The notes beneath the pieces were generated by a model. It was not told where the DNA came from. It did not search any database and saw only the letters and a list, made by a program, of their open reading frames with translations. A stretch of DNA of 17,156 nucleotides, from the NCBI GenBank assembly GCA_902773415.1, contig CACYEE010000108.1:1-17156 (forward strand), written 5' to 3'. Source of the DNA: an uncultured Actinomyces sp. Its GTDB lineage: Bacteria > Actinomycetota > Actinomycetes > Actinomycetales > Actinomycetaceae. Position numbers and translations under genes: made by a program. Shown piece after piece: positions 15,110 to 17,156 of the stretch; position 1 is the stretch's first letter; every line of letters starts with the position of its first letter.

Positions 15110-15949
15110 CTAGGAATGCGCGGCGGCTATCCGCGCGATATGCAAGGTGAGATAGGCGATTTCGTCAGGAAAGAGCCGTGCCTCCAGGCGCAGCTCGATG
15201 ACGACGGCGGCATGCTGGGCGCACACCGCCGCGTCTGGATACGAGGAGCTGATTGCGTCGGCGATTGCGGCAGGCTCGCCTTCGAGCTGCTTGCCGTCGT
15301 AGATCCGCACGAACAGGTAGCGCAGGTGCGTCACGAAGCGTGCCACGGACACGGAGGACTCGTCGAGGTCGATGCCGTAGTACGTGGCGACGACTGCGAG
15401 CACCTGCTGGATAATGCCCGTCATCGTGTAGGTGCGGGCGAGATCGCCGGTGGCGAAGCCGGCGTTGACAAGGTGGAGCGCGAAGGCGACGGTCTCGGCT
15501 TCCGGCAAGACGTCGTCGAGCCGCTTGTTGACGGCTTCAAGAAGATCATGGCCCTGCCGGTACTCTTCGGGGTAGAGCGCGCGCACTTCCCCGCGCAGCG
15601 GATATTCGACGCGCTGGCCGTCCTTGGCGCGCCGCAGCGCCTGGGTGAGATGGTCGGCGAGGGCAAGCACGAGCGCGGGCGAGCTGTTCGCCTTCTCCGA
15701 AATGCCAATCGAGGCCATCGCCTCGATGACGATGGCGATGACCTCGGGCGGCAGAACCGACAGCATCTGGGCAAGCGCGTCGGACTGCGCGGCGTCGTCG
15801 GGCACGAAGGTGCGCACGACTTTCGTCTTGTCGATGTCGGAGCCGGGCCGGGCATGGAATCCCAGGCCGCGCCCGGTGAGAATCACTTCGCGACCGGTTT
15901 CGTCGCGCGAAAGCACGACGTTGTTGTTGAAGACCCTGAGAATCTTCAT
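15110..15949 (-). CDS. licT: LicT/BglG-family transcription antiterminator
   Basis: An RNA-binding protein that prevents early termination of sugar PTS operons, controlled by PTS phosphorylation. The 279-residue product begins with a CAT RNA-binding domain (about 1-55) including RVFNNNVVLSRD (5-16) and GRGLGF (26-31). Two PTS regulation domains follow, with all four conserved histidines: H100 and H159 in PRD1, H208 and H270 in PRD2, almost the same numbers as in B. subtilis LicT. The ATG at 15949 is chosen because the CAT domain starts right there; AAGGAG lies 11 nt upstream, rather distant, and an in-frame ATG at 15970 adds seven residues. It lies 32 bp downstream of the EIIBCA gene, presumably in the same operon. 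Confidence 0.93.
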   Translation of the reverse strand: MKILRVFNNNVVLSRDETGREVILTGRGLGFHARPGSDIDKTKVVRTFVPDDAAQSDALAQMLSVLPPEVIAIVIEAMASIGISEKANSSPALVLALADHLTQALRRAKDGQRVEYPLRGEVRALYPEEYRQGHDLLEAVNKRLDDVLPEAETVAFALHLVNAGFATGDLARTYTMTGIIQQVLAVVATYYGIDLDESSVSVARFVTHLRYLFVRIYDGKQLEGEPAAIADAISSSYPDAAVCAQHAAVVIELRLEARLFPDEIAYLTLHIARIAAAHS

Positions 15950-15981
15950 GCCCGGCCCGGCTCCTTGCATCTGGATTGCTT

Positions 15982-17156
15982 CTACTTTTCGACGTCGATG
16001 ACGGCGTCTCCGGCCATGACCGTCGAACCGGTGCGCGGCGTGACCGAGGCGAGAGCCGCCGCATTGGTCACGAGCATGATCGTGTTCGTCGAGTAGCCGG
16101 CTGCCCTCACCTTATCAAAGTCGACCACCGCAAGCGGCGTGCCGACCTCGACGCGATCGCCCTGGGCGACCTGTGCGGAGAAGCCGTCGCCGTCCATCTT
16201 CACCGTGTCGATGCCGATGTGGACGAAGACCTCCACGCCGTCGTCGGTCTTGATGCCGTAGGCATGGCCGGTGTCGAACACCGACCCGACGGTGCCTGCG
16301 ACCGGGGAGACGACGGTGTTCCCGGACGGGACGATTGCCAGGCCCTCGCCGAGAGCTCCGGATGCGAACACCTTGTCGCCGCAGTCGGCAAGCGCGATGG
16401 CCTGGCCGGCAACCGGAGCGGCAAGCGTCTTGGTGGCGACGGCGGTAGCAACGGCGCCTGCGGCAGGAGCGGAGGCAAGCGCGGCGGTGGAGCCGGCGGC
16501 CTCGGCGGCGACGCGCGCGCGGATTTCGGCCTTCTGCTCTTCGGTGCGGTAGTCAAGGGTGACGACAAGGAACATGGCCGTGAAGAAGGCCACGGCGATG
16601 GCGATCGCGTAGATCCACATCGGCTTGAACACCGTGACGGTGAAGAGCGACGTGAAGGCGAAGACATCGGTGGTCACGCCGCGGACGGTCTCCTCGGCAC
16701 CGTTGATGAGCAGCGTGTGCGGGATGAGGTAGCCGAGGACGGCAATCGTCAGGCCGCCGGCGAAACAGCCGGCCAGAAGGCGCGAGTACACCTTCTTGTA
16801 GCGCAGGTGGATGCCGTAGAGCGACGGCTCGGACACGCCGCCGAGCAGGCCGGCCGCGAGAGCGCCGCCCGCGGTCTGGCGCATCTGGGCGTCCTTGTCC
16901 TTGACGGCGAGGTAGAGCACGCCGGCGGTCGCGCCGAAGCAGGCGAAGTTCCAGGCGCCCATCGGACCCTGGATGAAGTCGTAGCCGAGGGTGGCGAGGT
17001 TCTGGACCATGATCGCGTTGAGCGGCCAGTGCAGGCCGAGCGGCACGAGGAAGGGGTAGAGCATCGGGATGAGGATGGCGAAGACGAACGGCGCATGCGA
17101 GTTCATCCAGCCGAGTCCGGCACCCAGGCCGTTGCCGACCCACACGCCAATGGGGC
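15982..17156 (-). CDS. PTS beta-glucoside-family EIIBCA permease, partial (IIC end and IIA)
   Basis: The sugar-transporting enzyme II of a PTS; the gene runs off the right edge, so the IIB domain and first part of IIC are missing. The visible 390 codons give several membrane helices of IIC with GGVSEPSLYGIHLRYKK, the conserved loop of this family, then an Ala-rich linker (for example AAGAVATAVATKTLAAPVAG), then a glucose-type IIA domain. In IIA, TGHAYG carries the auxiliary histidine and VEVFVHIGIDTV the phosphorylated one 15 residues later (codon 16221-16219). Substrate is unknown; beta-glucosides, sucrose or trehalose are possible. The linked antiterminator supports a beta-glucoside/sucrose-type operon. 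Confidence 0.93.
   Translation of the reverse strand, partial: PIGVWVGNGLGAGLGWMNSHAPFVFAILIPMLYPFLVPLGLHWPLNAIMVQNLATLGYDFIQGPMGAWNFACFGATAGVLYLAVKDKDAQMRQTAGGALAAGLLGGVSEPSLYGIHLRYKKVYSRLLAGCFAGGLTIAVLGYLIPHTLLINGAEETVRGVTTDVFAFTSLFTVTVFKPMWIYAIAIAVAFFTAMFLVVTLDYRTEEQKAEIRARVAAEAAGSTAALASAPAAGAVATAVATKTLAAPVAGQAIALADCGDKVFASGALGEGLAIVPSGNTVVSPVAGTVGSVFDTGHAYGIKTDDGVEVFVHIGIDTVKMDGDGFSAQVAQGDRVEVGTPLAVVDFDKVRAAGYSTNTIMLVTNAAALASVTPRTGSTVMAGDAVIDVEK

Noticed and set aside
12281..15150. Very long open frames (890 codons -, 939 codons +) over pepO and the following gap
   Set aside because: Both overlap pepO in other frames and translate to Arg/Gly-rich or low-complexity sequence without motifs.

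Overview
The window is a high-GC chromosomal segment that reads as actinobacterial, most likely Actinomycetaceae or a near relative (inference). Support comes from a cysteine-free L32 protein, an RpiB with glutamate rather than cysteine in the active-site loop, a PepO-type M13 peptidase without a signal peptide, and several genes whose start codon sits 6-7 nt after a -10 hexamer, as expected for leaderless transcripts. No insertion sequence, integrase, phage gene or CRISPR array is visible. It looks like ordinary core and metabolic chromosome with a few odd non-coding elements.

Layout. 1-2101 (-): a CPA1-type Na+/H+ antiporter. 2102-2446: divergent promoter region. 2447-4534 (+): a PEP-dependent dihydroxyacetone kinase operon in the order dhaL-dhaM-dhaK, ended by a perfect 21-bp hairpin. 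5022-6458 (+): an amino acid permease. 6517-7083 (-): peptide deformylase. 7569-7889: divergent tRNA-Gly(TCC) and tRNA-Pro(TGG), each with its own terminator. 7972-9585 (-): a 537-residue protein of unknown function with a Rossmann-like nucleotide-binding segment. 9586-9998: non-coding, with a large imperfect dyad that can also fold as an alternative hairpin. 10054-10221 (-): rpmF. 10426-11774 (+): a YigZ/IMPACT-family gene and serine acetyltransferase cysE. 11868-12323 (-): rpiB, divergent from pepO (12395-14395, +) across 71 bp. 14396-15109: 714 bp without a clear intact gene, holding a possible TGA-interrupted remnant. 15110-17156 (-): a LicT/BglG-type antiterminator behind a beta-glucoside-family PTS EIIBCA gene that runs off the right edge.

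Functional links. DhaM here has only its EIIA-like domain and must receive phosphate from general EI/HPr, the same phosphorelay that would feed the EIIBCA permease at the right end. The licT-like protein keeps all four PRD histidines and probably antiterminates the PTS operon through a target upstream of that gene, outside the window. The other genes are single housekeeping units: deformylase and L32 in translation, cysE in cysteine synthesis, rpiB in the pentose phosphate pathway.

I did not find a clear new multi-gene system. The best candidates for a second look are the unknown Rossmann-like protein with the structured non-coding region upstream, the dyad centred on the putative rpmF -35 element, the leaderless-promoter pattern, the dhaLMK gene order, and the interrupted frame after pepO.
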